Notes: generated by a model from the sequence alone, not told the origin. Positions 1 through 8,568 are shown, numbered from the stretch's first letter. The stretch: DNA of 64,000 bases from Streptomyces sparsogenes (GCF_001704635.1 NZ_MAXF01000052.1:1-64000), one strand, 5' to 3'. A program made the numbers and translations.

Positions 1-92
1 TGACACGCCCCCGGCCTCCGCGCGGCTGACACGCCCCGGCGGGGCCCGGGGTTTCCGGGGCGGGCGGCGGGCGTGCCAGGATCGTCGGTGAC

Positions 93-1136
93 ATGACTGC
101 CATCTCCGCCGCCTCCCCCACGCCCTCCGCCGACCGCCCGAACCGTCCCGAGCGCGCCGACCGTCCCGAGCACGCCGCCCGCCCCGAACACGACGCCGCC
201 CGCCCCGGCGGGGCCGCGGGTGCCGACGGGTCCGTCCGCCCCGACGGGTCCGCGGGCGCCGGCGGGGCCGCCCTGCACGGCCCCGTCATCGACTGGTTCG
301 ACGCCCACGCCCGCGACCTGCCCTGGCGCCGCCCCGAAGCCGGCCCGTGGGGCGTGATGGTCAGCGAGTTCATGCTCCAGCAGACCCCGGTGAACCGCGT
401 GCTGCCGGTCTACGAGCAGTGGCTCGCCCGCTGGCCGACCCCCGCGGACCTGGCCGCCGAGCCGCCCGGCGAGGCGGTCCGCGCCTGGGGTCGGCTCGGC
501 TATCCGCGCCGCGCGCTGCGCCTGCACGGCGCGGCGGTGGCGATACGGGAGCGGCACGGGGGCCGCGTACCGAGCGACCACGCCGAGCTGCTGGCGCTGC
601 CGGGCGTGGGCGAGTACACGGCGGCGGCCGTGGCCTCCTTCGCGTACGGGCAGCGGCACGCCGTCATGGACACCAACGTCCGCCGGGTCTTCGCCCGCGC
701 GGTCAGCGGCCGGGAGTTCCCGCCGGACGCCACGACCGCCGCCGAGCGCAAGCTGGCCCGCGCCCTGCTCCCCGCCGACGAGCCCACCGCCGCGCGCTGG
801 GCCGCGGCGACGATGGAACTGGGCGCGTTGGTGTGCACGGCGCGCACGCCCGACTGCGCGCGCTGCCCCATCACCGCGCAGTGCGCCTGGCGCGCGGCCG
901 GCTCCCCGGCGCACGACGGGCCGCCGCGCCGCGGCCAGACCTACGCGGGAACGGACCGTCAGGTGCGCGGCAAGCTGCTCGCGGTGTTGCGGGAGGCGGT
1001 CGCCCCGGTGCCGCAGGCGGCGCTCGACAAGGTCTGGCACGAGCCGGTGCAACGGGCCCGCGCGCTGGACGGGTTGGTCGCCGACGGCCTCGTGGAGCCG
1101 CTGGACGGCGGGCTCTACCGGCTGCCCCTGACCTGA
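93..1136 (+). CDS. mutY: A/G-specific adenine DNA glycosylase MutY
   Basis: Base-excision repair enzyme that removes adenine mispaired with guanine or 8-oxoguanine. The catalytic-domain start HARDLPWR is followed by the family segment SEFMLQQTPV with the catalytic Glu. The helix-hairpin-helix LPGVGEYTAAAVASFAYG precedes the catalytic Asp in VMDTNVRR. A 4Fe-4S cluster pattern C-x6-C-x2-C-x5-C occupies residues 248-264. The C-terminal 8-oxoG recognition region is short, as in many actinomycete MutY proteins. The first about 60 residues are low complexity (repeated RPE, RPEH, GAAGADGS) and are probably not part of the fold, so a later start is possible. It is transcribed toward sigE but separated from it by a terminator. 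Confidence 0.95.
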   Translation: MTAISAASPTPSADRPNRPERADRPEHAARPEHDAARPGGAAGADGSVRPDGSAGAGGAALHGPVIDWFDAHARDLPWRRPEAGPWGVMVSEFMLQQTPVNRVLPVYEQWLARWPTPADLAAEPPGEAVRAWGRLGYPRRALRLHGAAVAIRERHGGRVPSDHAELLALPGVGEYTAAAVASFAYGQRHAVMDTNVRRVFARAVSGREFPPDATTAAERKLARALLPADEPTAARWAAATMELGALVCTARTPDCARCPITAQCAWRAAGSPAHDGPPRRGQTYAGTDRQVRGKLLAVLREAVAPVPQAALDKVWHEPVQRARALDGLVADGLVEPLDGGLYRLPLT

Positions 1137-1186
1137 CCGCCGAGCTGACCGCCGAGCTGACCGACGAGCTGGCCGTCGGCCTGACC

Positions 1187-1215
1187 GCCGCGGCGGGGTT
1201 CCGCCCCGCCGCGGC
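1187..1215 (+). terminator. Hairpin terminator after mutY
   Basis: A perfect 12-bp inverted repeat (GCCGCGGCGGGG and its complement) encloses a 5-base loop TTCCG and is followed by GTTT. It lies 50 bp beyond the mutY stop and would isolate mutY from the sigE operon. The bases before it (1131-1185) contain short tandem copies of CTGACCGCCGAG. Confidence 0.7.
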
Positions 1216-1220
1216 CGTTT

Positions 1221-1261
1221 CTGTGACAAGGCTGTGACACGGCCACGACCCGACTCTGACA
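1221..1261 (+). promoter_or_regulatory. Phased direct repeats upstream of sigE (candidate CseB sites)
   Basis: CTGTGACA occurs at 1221 and again at 1232, a degenerate copy (CCACGACC) falls at 1243, and CTCTGACA lies at 1254, giving 11-bp phasing over four units. OmpR-family response regulators such as CseB typically bind direct repeats spaced one helical turn apart. In S. coelicolor, sigE transcription is known to need CseB. That these repeats are the CseB sites is inference from position and spacing. Confidence 0.5.
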
Positions 1262-1423
1262 CTCCGTCCGAACGGGCCCGACTGTTACACAACCTATGGG
1301 TAGCTGTGCATTCGCCGCAGGTCAGATGCACATCACGCCGCAACAGCCGCTCCGTAGCGTCCTCTCCGTGCTCGGCGCCCGCCGGGCACACAGGTGGGGA
1401 ACACAGCGGGATGGAGGCTGCGG

Positions 1424-2053
1424 ATGTCCGGCAGCGGCAAGGTTCTGGATTTCGAAGAGTACGTGCGCAACCGGCAGGACGCGCTGCTCCGCAGCGCCCG
1501 CCGCCTGGTTCCCGACCCGATCGAGGCACAGGACCTCCTCCAGACCGCGCTGGTGCGCACCTACGGCCGCTGGGACGGGATAGCCGACAAGTCGCTGGCC
1601 GACGCCTACCTCCGCCGGGTCATGATCAACACCCGCACCGAGTGGTGGCGCGCCCGCAAGCTGGACGAGGTGCCGACCGAGCAGCTGCCGGACGCGCGGG
1701 TCGAGGACGGCACCGAGCAGCACGCGGACCGGGCGCTGCTGATGGACATCCTCGGAGTGCTGGCTCCCAAGCAGCGCAGCGTCGTCGTGCTGCGACACTG
1801 GGAGCAGATGACCACGGAGGAGACCGCGGAGGCGCTCGGGATGTCGACCGGCACGGTCAAGAGCACGCTGCACCGGGCGCTGGCCCGGCTGCGGCAGGAG
1901 TTGGAGAGCCGCGAGCTGGACGCCCGCGCGCTCGGCCGCCCGGAGGGCCGCCAGGACCGGCAGCCCGCGCTGCCCGGGCCCCGCCGGATCCGCCAGACCC
2001 CGCAGGACCGGCGCCGAGGCCACGAGCGGGGGCAGGAACGGTGCGCGGCCTGA
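1424..2053 (+). CDS. sigE: ECF-type RNA polymerase sigma factor SigE (cell-envelope stress)
   Basis: Sigma factor directing RNA polymerase to envelope-stress genes; in Streptomyces it responds to cell-wall damage through CseB/CseC. Region 2 is seen as FEEYVRNRQDALLRSARRLV and AQDLLQTALVRTYGRWD, and region 4 as LAPKQRSVVVLRHWEQMTTEETAEALGMSTGTVKSTLHRAL. The chosen ATG has GGAGG at 1413-1417; an in-frame GTG at 1394 lacks such a site. The 209-residue protein ends in an Arg/Gly/Gln-rich tail after region 4. Its stop overlaps the start of cseA by 13 bp, so the two are probably translationally coupled. Confidence 0.93.
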   Translation: MSGSGKVLDFEEYVRNRQDALLRSARRLVPDPIEAQDLLQTALVRTYGRWDGIADKSLADAYLRRVMINTRTEWWRARKLDEVPTEQLPDARVEDGTEQHADRALLMDILGVLAPKQRSVVVLRHWEQMTTEETAEALGMSTGTVKSTLHRALARLRQELESRELDARALGRPEGRQDRQPALPGPRRIRQTPQDRRRGHERGQERCAA

Positions 2054-2967
2054 CCAGGGCCTCTCCTCCCAAGGCCGCCCCACGGCAGGCCGCCTCTGAC
2101 CACTCCGGCCCGGACCGCGCCGCCTCGGACCAGGCCGCCTCGGACCACTCCGGCCCGGACCAGGCCTCCCCGGACCGCGCCGCCTCGGACCAGGCCTCCC
2201 CCCATCAGGCCGTCCCCGGCAAGCCGGCCTCCGGCAGGCCCGCCCTCCGCAGCAGCGCCCGCCGCATCGCCCCCCGCAGGGCCGCCCTGCTCACGGGCGG
2301 CGCGTTCGTCGGCTTCGCCGCCGTCGGCGGGCTGATGCTGGCCGGATGCGGGGCCGGGAGCCAGGGCCTGCGCAAGGAAGGTCCGGCGAGTACCACGTGG
2401 CCGTCGGAGCAGGCCGACTCCTCGGGCTCGTCCGCGTACGAGTCCTCCCCCGCCTCCACGTCGCGCAAGCAGAAGGTCGACGCCGTCGCGCTGGTCAAGA
2501 AGGACCCGAAGGTCAGCGAGCGGCTGAAGGCCAACCTGAAGCCCTGCGGGAAGAGCACCGCGACGGCCGCGACCGGCGCCAAGAACCCCTCGAAGTCGAA
2601 GGGCTACCCGGTCGACGTGGCCTACGGCCGGCTGACCGGCGCCACCGCCTCGGACCTGGTGATCAACATAACCACCTGCACCGAGGGATTCGGCATCGGC
2701 TCGTATGTGTACCGCAAGGTCGGCGGGGCGTATGAGAACGTCTTTATGGACGAGCGCCCGCCCGTCTACGCCGACATCGCCAAGGGCCACCTCCGCGTCA
2801 CCAAGTTGATCTACACAGCCAACGACTCGGTCTGCTGTCCCTCGGGCGAGGACGTGACGACGTACCGGTGGGCCGAGACGCGCCGGCAGTTCCTCGTGTC
2901 CGACCGCAAGGTCACCAACGCCAACGAGGACGAGACGCCCGCGCCCGACGACGGAACGGAAGGCTGA
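2041..2967 (+). CDS. cseA: Lipoprotein CseA, negative modulator of the SigE system, with a long repetitive N-terminus
   Basis: Position between sigE and cseB, plus a lipobox (LMLAGC, Cys at residue 103), identify the CseA lipoprotein. In S. coelicolor its loss raises sigE expression. The mature part is a globular domain with conserved Cys and aromatic residues (YPVDVAYGRLTGATASDLVINITTC). Oddly, about 70 residues precede the signal peptide; they consist of repeats of SDHSGPD, AASDQ and ASPDR made from near-identical DNA repeats at about 2085-2210. The only in-frame start codon upstream of the signal segment is GTG 2041, so the extension cannot be removed by re-choosing the start within this frame. 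The true N-terminus may still be produced by processing. Confidence 0.85.
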   Translation: MRGLTRASPPKAAPRQAASDHSGPDRAASDQAASDHSGPDQASPDRAASDQASPHQAVPGKPASGRPALRSSARRIAPRRAALLTGGAFVGFAAVGGLMLAGCGAGSQGLRKEGPASTTWPSEQADSSGSSAYESSPASTSRKQKVDAVALVKKDPKVSERLKANLKPCGKSTATAATGAKNPSKSKGYPVDVAYGRLTGATASDLVINITTCTEGFGIGSYVYRKVGGAYENVFMDERPPVYADIAKGHLRVTKLIYTANDSVCCPSGEDVTTYRWAETRRQFLVSDRKVTNANEDETPAPDDGTEG

Positions 2968-2976
2968 AGCAAGGCC

Positions 2977-3681
2977 GTGGCCGAAACCCATGTGCTCTTC
3001 GTCGAGGACGACGACGTCATCCGCGAGGCCACCCAGCTCGCCCTCGAGCGCGACGGCTTCGTGGTGACCGCCGCGCCCGACGGGCTGACCGGGCTGGAGC
3101 GGTTCCGGGCCGACCGGCCCGACATCGCGCTGCTGGACGTGATGGTGCCCGGGCTGGACGGGGTGAGCCTGTGCCGCCGGATCCGCGACGAGTCCACGGT
3201 GCCCGTGATCATGCTGTCGGCGCGCGCCGACTCGATCGACGTGGTCCTCGGGCTGGAGGCGGGAGCCGACGACTATGTGACCAAGCCCTTCGACGGGGCC
3301 GTCCTGGTCGCCCGGATCCGGGCCGTGCTGCGCCGCTTCGGGCACGCGAGCGGGCCCGGCCGGGGCAGGGACGCCGAGCCGGAGGAGCCCGACGGCGGGG
3401 TGCTGCGCTTCGGTGACCTGGAGGTGGACCCGGAGGGGATGGAGGTCCGCAAGGCCGGCGCGCAGGTCGCGCTGACGCCGACGGAGATGCGGCTGCTGCT
3501 GGAGTTCTCCGCCGCGCCGGGCACCGTGCTCTCGCGCGACCGGCTGCTGGAGCGGGTGTGGGACTACGGCTGGGGAGGCGACACCCGGGTCGTGGACGTC
3601 CATGTACAGCGGCTGCGGGGGAAGATAGGCCAGGACCGGATCGAGACGGTCCGCGGCTTCGGCTACAAGCTCAAGGGCTGA
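2977..3681 (+). CDS. cseB: Response regulator CseB (OmpR/PhoB family)
   Basis: Receiver domain with acidic pocket EDDD near residues 9-12, phospho-acceptor Asp54 in LLDVMVPG, and the Lys of TKPFDG. A winged-helix DNA-binding domain follows (LTPTEMRLLLEFSAAPGTVLSRDRLLERVW, VVDVHVQRLRGKIG). It is the transcriptional activator of the sigE operon in the CseBC two-component system. The GTG start lies 9 bp after the cseA stop, and the stop is 13 bp before cseC, consistent with one operon. Confidence 0.94.
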   Translation: MAETHVLFVEDDDVIREATQLALERDGFVVTAAPDGLTGLERFRADRPDIALLDVMVPGLDGVSLCRRIRDESTVPVIMLSARADSIDVVLGLEAGADDYVTKPFDGAVLVARIRAVLRRFGHASGPGRGRDAEPEEPDGGVLRFGDLEVDPEGMEVRKAGAQVALTPTEMRLLLEFSAAPGTVLSRDRLLERVWDYGWGGDTRVVDVHVQRLRGKIGQDRIETVRGFGYKLKG

Positions 3682-3694
3682 GGGCCGAGCCGGG

Positions 3695-4993
3695 ATGGTG
3701 AAACTCGCCCTGCGCACCGGTCTGCGCTGGAAGGTCAGCCTGGCGATCGCCGCCGTGAGCGCACTGGTGGCCGTCGCGCTGAGCCTGGTCGTGCACAACG
3801 CGGCCCGCGTCTCGATGCTCGACAACAGCCGCGCGGCGATGAACGAGCGGGTGCAGTCCGCCCAGCGGATGTACGAGAAGTACCGGATCCTCGGGTTCGG
3901 CGCGAAACTCGACGACGAGCGGCTTCCCGAGCAGCTGAAGAAGGAGGCCGCGCGCGGGCTGCGCGCCACCTACCTGGGGAACACCGGCGCCGCCGGCCCC
4001 GAGGTGTGGGCGTCGGTGCCGCTGCGGGACGGCCGGGTGCTGTCCGTGCACACCCAGTTCAACGACCGCGCCCGGGTGCTTCAGGACCTCGACCGCGTCC
4101 TCGTCCTCGGGTCGGTGTCGGTGGTCATGGGCGGCATCGCGCTGGGCGTGCTCATCGGCGATCAGCTCTCGCGGCGGCTGCGCAAGGCCGCCACCGCGGC
4201 CCGCAAGCTCGCCGAGGGCGACTCCGAGGTCCGGGTGCGGGACGCGATCGGCGGCCGGGTGCGGGACGAGACCGACGACCTGGCGCGTGCGGTGGACGGC
4301 ATGGCGGAGGCGCTGCAGCAGCGGCTGGAGGCGGAGCGGCGGGTGACGGCCGACATCGCGCACGAGCTGCGCACCCCCGTCACCGGCCTGCTCACCGCCG
4401 CCGAGCTGCTGCCGCCGGGCCGCCCCACCGAGCTGGTACGGGACCGGGCGCAGGCGATGCGCCAGCTGGTCGAGGACGTCCTGGAGGTCGCCCGGCTGGA
4501 CGGCTTCGCGGAGCGCGCCGAGCTGCAGGAGATCGCCCTCGCCGAGTTCGTCTCCCGCCGGGTGCGCGTCGCGGCCCCCGAGGCCCGGGTCACCGTGTTG
4601 CGCGACGCCCATGTCTCCACCGACCCGCGCCGCCTGGAGCGGATACTCGGCAATCTGCTGGCCAACGCCGCCCGGCACGGCAAGCCGCCCTTCGAGGTCA
4701 CCGTCGAGGGGCGGGTGCTGCGCGTCCGCGACCACGGGCCCGGCTTCCCCGAGGCGCTGCTGAAGGACGGGCCGAGCCGCTTCCGCACCGGCAGCAAGGA
4801 CCGGGCCGGCACCGGACACGGCCTGGGCCTGACCATCGCCGCGGGCCAGGCGCGGGTGCTGGGCGCCCGGCTGACGTTCCGCAACGCGGAGCCGACCGCG
4901 GAGGGGCGGGAGGGCGCGGTGGCGGTGCTGTGGCTGCCGGAGTCCGCGCCCACCAACACGGGGAGCTTCCCGGTCATCGAGGTGCCGGACTGA
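3695..4993 (+). CDS. cseC: Sensor histidine kinase CseC
   Basis: Membrane kinase that senses envelope damage and phosphorylates CseB. There is an N-terminal membrane segment (residues about 12-32), an extracellular loop, a second membrane segment (about 133-155), a HAMP-like linker, then HisKA with phospho-accepting His223 in DIAHELRTPVTGLL. The ATPase domain carries an N-box (LGNLLANAARHG) and G-boxes (VRDHGPGFP, GTGHGLGLTIAAG). The extracytoplasmic sensor loop of about 100 residues is typical. The gene closes the operon and is followed by a terminator. Confidence 0.93.
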   Translation: MVKLALRTGLRWKVSLAIAAVSALVAVALSLVVHNAARVSMLDNSRAAMNERVQSAQRMYEKYRILGFGAKLDDERLPEQLKKEAARGLRATYLGNTGAAGPEVWASVPLRDGRVLSVHTQFNDRARVLQDLDRVLVLGSVSVVMGGIALGVLIGDQLSRRLRKAATAARKLAEGDSEVRVRDAIGGRVRDETDDLARAVDGMAEALQQRLEAERRVTADIAHELRTPVTGLLTAAELLPPGRPTELVRDRAQAMRQLVEDVLEVARLDGFAERAELQEIALAEFVSRRVRVAAPEARVTVLRDAHVSTDPRRLERILGNLLANAARHGKPPFEVTVEGRVLRVRDHGPGFPEALLKDGPSRFRTGSKDRAGTGHGLGLTIAAGQARVLGARLTFRNAEPTAEGREGAVAVLWLPESAPTNTGSFPVIEVPD

Positions 4994-5080
4994 GGGGGCT
5001 GGACTGAGGGGGCTGGGCTGAGGGGCCTGCCCGACGTGCTTCGCCGACGCGAGCCCGTACGAACAGCCCGTACGAACGCG

Positions 5081-5118
5081 CGAGGCGCGGCCGGTGCCAC
5101 CGCACCGACCGCGCCTCG
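5081..5118. terminator. Terminator between convergent cseC and MFS genes
   Basis: A 17-bp stem with one mismatch and a 4-base loop CACC is followed on the plus strand by GTGTTTTCC, giving a T run for cseC transcripts. The hairpin can also stop the convergent MFS transcript. Just before it (4990-5030), GAGGGGGCTGG-type 14-bp units repeat about three times. Confidence 0.75.
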
Positions 5119-5142
5119 TGTTTTCCGTCCCCGTACGCCGGG

Positions 5143-6816
5143 TCAGACCGCCTCGACCACCGGCGTCTGGCCGGCCGGGGTCTGGTCCTGGCCCTGGTCC
5201 TGGCCCTCCTTCCGGGACGTCGGGGCGGACCCGCGCAGCGGGACCTCCTTGATGAACCAGGCGGCGAGGAAGCCGACGACGCTGATCACCGCGCCCCACA
5301 GGAAGACCTGGTGCGCCCCGTCCGCCACCGCGTGGGTGTACGCGTCCCTGATCTCCGGGGCCAGCTTCTTCAGGCTCTCCCGGTCGAGCTGGGCGCCACC
5401 GGAGGTGATCGCCGCGCCCTTCTCCCCGACCCGGGCGATCATGGTGTCCCGCACCTGGTTGGTGAAGAGGGCGCCGAGGATGGCGACGCCGAAGGAGCCG
5501 CCGAGGGTGCGGAAGAGGGTGGCGGAGGAGGAGCCGACGCCCATGTCCTTCATCTCGACGCTGTTCTGCGCGATGAGCATGGAGGTCTGCATCAGGAAGC
5601 CCATGCCGGCGCCGAGCACCGCCATGTAGATGCCCGAGGTCAGGCGGGTGGTGCCGGTGTCCATCAGGGCCAGCAGGAACATGCCCACCACCATCAGGCC
5701 GCCGCCGAGGATCGGGAAGATCCGGTACTTGCCGGTCTGGGTGGTGACCCGCCCCGAGATCAGCGAGACGGCCAGCATGCCCAGCAGCATCGGGAGCAGC
5801 AGCAGGCCGGAGTTGGTGGCGGTGGCGCCCTGGACGGTCTGCTGGAAGAGCGGGAGGAAGGTCATCGACCCGAACATCACGAAGCCGGTGAGGAAGCCGA
5901 TCACCGTGATGAGCGAGAAGTTGCCGTTACGGAAGATGTGCAGCGGCAGCACGGGCTCGGCGACCCGGCGCTCGACGGCCACGAAGGCGATGAGCGCGGC
6001 GACGCCCAGCACGCCGAGACCGATGATCTGGGCCGAGCCCCACGCGTACTCGTTGCCGCCCCAGGTGGTGATCAGCACCAGGGAGGTGATGCCTATGGTG
6101 AGCAGCGCGGCGCCGATGTAGTCGATCCGTGCCTGCGCGCGCTTCTTCGGCAGGTGCAGCACCGTGGTGATCGCGGCCAGGGCTATCGCGCCGAGCGGGA
6201 CGTTGATGTAGAAGATCCAGCGCCAGCCGAGGTGGTCGGTGAGGGTGCCGCCGACCAGCGGGCCGCCGATCATGGCCACGGCCATCACACCGGCCATCAT
6301 GCCCTGGTAGCGACCGCGCTCCCGGGGCGGGACCAGATCGCCGATGATCGCCATCACGCCGACCATCAGACCGCCGGCGCCCAGGCCCTGAAGGGCGCGG
6401 AAGCCGATCAGCTGCCCCATGTCCTGGGCGGCCCCGGACAGGGCCGAGCCGGCCAGGAAGACGACGATGGACGTGAGGAACATGCCCTTGCGGCCGTACA
6501 TGTCGCCGAGCTTTCCCCAGATGGGGGTGGAGGCGGCGGTCGCCAGGGTGTACGCGGTGACCACCCAGGAGAGGTGGTTGAGCCCGCCGAGCTCGCCGAC
6601 GATGGTCGGCATCGCGGTGCCGACGATCATGTTGTCGAGCATCGCGAGCAGCATGGCGATCATCAGCGCGAAGATCACTACGCCGGTGGAGCGGGGCTTA
6701 CGGCCCGACGCCGCCTCCGCGCCGGGCAATGCCGCCTCCGCGCTGGACGGCGCCGCTTCCGCGTCGCGCCGCGGCGACGCGGAAGGTACTCCGCCTTCGG
6801 ACTGATTCTGGGACAT
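5143..6816 (-). CDS. DHA2-family (EmrB/QacA-type) MFS multidrug exporter
   Basis: Proton-driven efflux pump of the 14-transmembrane drug:H+ antiporter 2 family. The motifs are the loop GKLGDMYGRKGMF after TM2 and the motif C-like GPLVGGTLTDHLGWRWIFYINVP. The protein is about 557 residues. I use ATG 6816, preceded by GGGGGAA and GGAG, rather than GTG 6825. It is divergent from a TetR repressor with a strong double operator between them, so it is most likely derepressed when the regulator binds a toxic ligand. The substrate cannot be read from sequence. Confidence 0.88.
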   Translation of the reverse strand: MSQNQSEGGVPSASPRRDAEAAPSSAEAALPGAEAASGRKPRSTGVVIFALMIAMLLAMLDNMIVGTAMPTIVGELGGLNHLSWVVTAYTLATAASTPIWGKLGDMYGRKGMFLTSIVVFLAGSALSGAAQDMGQLIGFRALQGLGAGGLMVGVMAIIGDLVPPRERGRYQGMMAGVMAVAMIGGPLVGGTLTDHLGWRWIFYINVPLGAIALAAITTVLHLPKKRAQARIDYIGAALLTIGITSLVLITTWGGNEYAWGSAQIIGLGVLGVAALIAFVAVERRVAEPVLPLHIFRNGNFSLITVIGFLTGFVMFGSMTFLPLFQQTVQGATATNSGLLLLPMLLGMLAVSLISGRVTTQTGKYRIFPILGGGLMVVGMFLLALMDTGTTRLTSGIYMAVLGAGMGFLMQTSMLIAQNSVEMKDMGVGSSSATLFRTLGGSFGVAILGALFTNQVRDTMIARVGEKGAAITSGGAQLDRESLKKLAPEIRDAYTHAVADGAHQVFLWGAVISVVGFLAAWFIKEVPLRGSAPTSRKEGQDQGQDQTPAGQTPVVEAV

Positions 6817-6862
6817 GCTCTCCACTTCCCCCTGGGGTGCGGCCGATCGCTGTGCCCGGGCT

Positions 6863-6934
6863 ACTTACTTGCCGCCCGGCTAGTTGAGTACAGTGGAGAA
6901 GGTACGGCGTCTACTAGCCGGGCGTCAAGTAAGT
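6863..6934. promoter_or_regulatory. Paired operators for the TetR regulator in the divergent promoter region
   Basis: Positions 6863-6887 and 6910-6934 form an inverted repeat matching at 23 of 25 positions. Within each arm lies an 18-bp near-palindrome, ACTTGCCGCCCGGCTAGT at 6867-6884 and ACTAGCCGGGCGTCAAGT at 6913-6930, with starts 46 bp apart. Two such sites between a TetR gene and an efflux gene fit autoregulation plus repression of the exporter, possibly with two dimers per region. Confidence 0.75.
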
Positions 6935-6976
6935 TTTGTTCGGCCCCGCGAGGCCCCACGACCACAGGAGAGCACC

Positions 6977-7633
6977 ATGGGCAGCACACCGCAGGCGCGC
7001 CGGGGCGACACCCGGCAGCGCATCCAGGACGTGGCCTTGGAGCTCTTCGGCGAGCAGGGGTACGAGAAGACCTCGCTGCGCGAGATCGCCGAGCGGCTCG
7101 AGGTCACCAAGGCCGCGCTGTACTACCACTTCAAGACCAAGGAAGACATCCTCATCAGCATCTTCCAGGACCTGGCCCGGCCGCTGGACGAGCTGCTCGA
7201 CTGGGGCCGCGGGCAGCCCCGCACCCTGGAGACCAAGCAGGAGCTGGTCCGCCGCTACAGCCTGGCGCTCGAAAACGCCCTCCCGTTGTTCCGGTTCATG
7301 CAGCAGAACCAGGCGGCGATGAGCCATCTGCGCCCCGGCGAGACCCTCAAGGACCGGATGCTCGCCATGAGCGACCTGCTGAGGGATCCCGAAGCCCCGC
7401 TGACCGACCAGGTCCGCGGCCTCAGCGCGCTCTTCGTCATGCACACGGCCCAGTTCGCCATGCAGCACCTCGAAGCCGACCCCGAGGAGAAGCGGAAGGC
7501 CATCCTCGAGGTCGCTCTCGACCTCCTGGCACAGGCGAACGCGGGGGAAAAGCCCGGAGCGTCCGGAGCCCCGGACGCGGCCCCGGACGCGCCCAACACC
7601 CCCGACGCACCCGACGCACCCGACGCACACTGA
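6977..7633 (+). CDS. TetR-family transcriptional repressor of the adjacent exporter
   Basis: N-terminal helix-turn-helix (residues about 12-58: RQRIQDVALELFGEQGYEKTSLREIAERLEVTKAALYYHFKTKEDI) with a helical ligand-binding C-terminal domain. ATG 6977 has GGAG six bases upstream. A longer GTG start at 6884 would run through the operator and is unlikely. The tail is a low-complexity PDAPDAP repeat. By context it controls the divergent DHA2 exporter and itself through the operators at 6863-6934. Confidence 0.9.
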   Translation: MGSTPQARRGDTRQRIQDVALELFGEQGYEKTSLREIAERLEVTKAALYYHFKTKEDILISIFQDLARPLDELLDWGRGQPRTLETKQELVRRYSLALENALPLFRFMQQNQAAMSHLRPGETLKDRMLAMSDLLRDPEAPLTDQVRGLSALFVMHTAQFAMQHLEADPEEKRKAILEVALDLLAQANAGEKPGASGAPDAAPDAPNTPDAPDAPDAH

Positions 7634-7658
7634 AGACCCCGCGCCCGGCGCGGGGTCT
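7634..7658 (+). terminator. Terminator after the tetR gene
   Basis: Perfect 11-bp stem (AGACCCCGCGC and its complement) with a 3-base loop CCG, starting one base after the stop codon. No T run follows, as is common for Streptomyces terminators. Confidence 0.65.
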
Positions 7659-7737
7659 CAGCGCCGGGGCGGGGTGCTCGGGGGGCGGGGCGGGGTGCCC
7701 GGAGGCGGGGGTCAGCGCCCGGCCGTGCCCTGGTGCC

Positions 7738-8568
7738 TCAGATCTTGACGCCGTGCGAGCGCAGGAAGGCCAGCGGCTCGACGGCCGAGCCGTAGTTCGG
7801 CGTCGTACGGATCTCGAAGTGCAGGTGCGGGCCGGTGGTGTTGCCGGTGTTCCCGGACAGACCTATCTCCTGACCGGTCGTCACGGTCTGGCCCACCCAC
7901 ACCTTCACCTGCGACAGGTGGGCGTACTGGGAGTACGTGTTGTCGTCGTGCTTGATGACGATGGCGTTGCCGTACGCGGGGCCGTCGCCGGCGCCGTTGC
8001 CGCCGGCCTTGACCACCACACCACCGTGGACGGCGCGCACCGAGGTGCCGCTCGGCACGACGAAGTCCTGACCGCTGTGGTTGTGGGCCCAGAGGTTGCC
8101 CGCGAGACCGAAGGCGGCGCCGATCGAGTAGGAGGCGACCGGCGTCTCCCAGGAGCGGGCCTTGGCCTCGGCGGCCTTCTTCGCCGCCTCCGCGGCCTTC
8201 TGGCGCTCCTCGGCGGCCTTCTTCGCCTTGGCCGCCGCCTCTTCCGCCGCCTTCTTCTTGGCAGCGGCGAGCTCCGCGGCCTTCTTCTTGGCCGCGGCCT
8301 CCTTGGCGGCCTTCTCGGCGGCCGCCTTCTTCGCCGCCGCCTTCTCCGCGTCGATCACCTTCTGCAGCGCGTCGGCCTGGGCCTGCACCGACTTGCCGAG
8401 GGCACCGGCCGGAGCCACCGACAGCGCGCTGTTGCTCTGCGCGGTGTCCGCGGCGAGCGCGACGCCCGCCCCCAGCGCCAGCGAGGCCCCCATGCCCGCG
8501 ACCAGTACGGCGGCGCGGGAACGCAGAGCGGACTTGCTCGAATAACGGGATTTGGCGCGCGGGGACAT
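7738..8568 (-). CDS. Secreted M23 (LytM) peptidoglycan endopeptidase with Lys/Ala-rich coiled coil
   Basis: A signal peptide (AAVLVAGMGASLALGAGVALAA) is followed by a long, highly charged Ala/Lys/Glu coiled coil (residues about 62-140). The C-terminal M23 metallopeptidase domain has zinc-ligand motifs HSGQDF (about residue 163) and HLHFE (about 248). Such enzymes cut peptide cross-links in the wall during growth or division. The coiled coil probably holds or regulates the peptidase, as in EnvC/RipA-like proteins. The ATG is preceded by GGAGGTAGC. The 5' region is long. Confidence 0.9.
   Translation of the reverse strand: MSPRAKSRYSSKSALRSRAAVLVAGMGASLALGAGVALAADTAQSNSALSVAPAGALGKSVQAQADALQKVIDAEKAAAKKAAAEKAAKEAAAKKKAAELAAAKKKAAEEAAAKAKKAAEERQKAAEAAKKAAEAKARSWETPVASYSIGAAFGLAGNLWAHNHSGQDFVVPSGTSVRAVHGGVVVKAGGNGAGDGPAYGNAIVIKHDDNTYSQYAHLSQVKVWVGQTVTTGQEIGLSGNTGNTTGPHLHFEIRTTPNYGSAVEPLAFLRSHGVKI

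Noticed and set aside
1..92. Partial gene at the left edge
   Set aside because: The first 92 bases show no continuing frame with a recognisable end; probably intergenic sequence upstream of mutY.
8162..8545. A hydrophobic Ala/Phe-rich reading frame opposite the M23 gene
   Set aside because: It is the antisense of the Lys/Ala coiled coil (AAG codons read as CTT/TTC) and has no ribosome-binding site or family signature.
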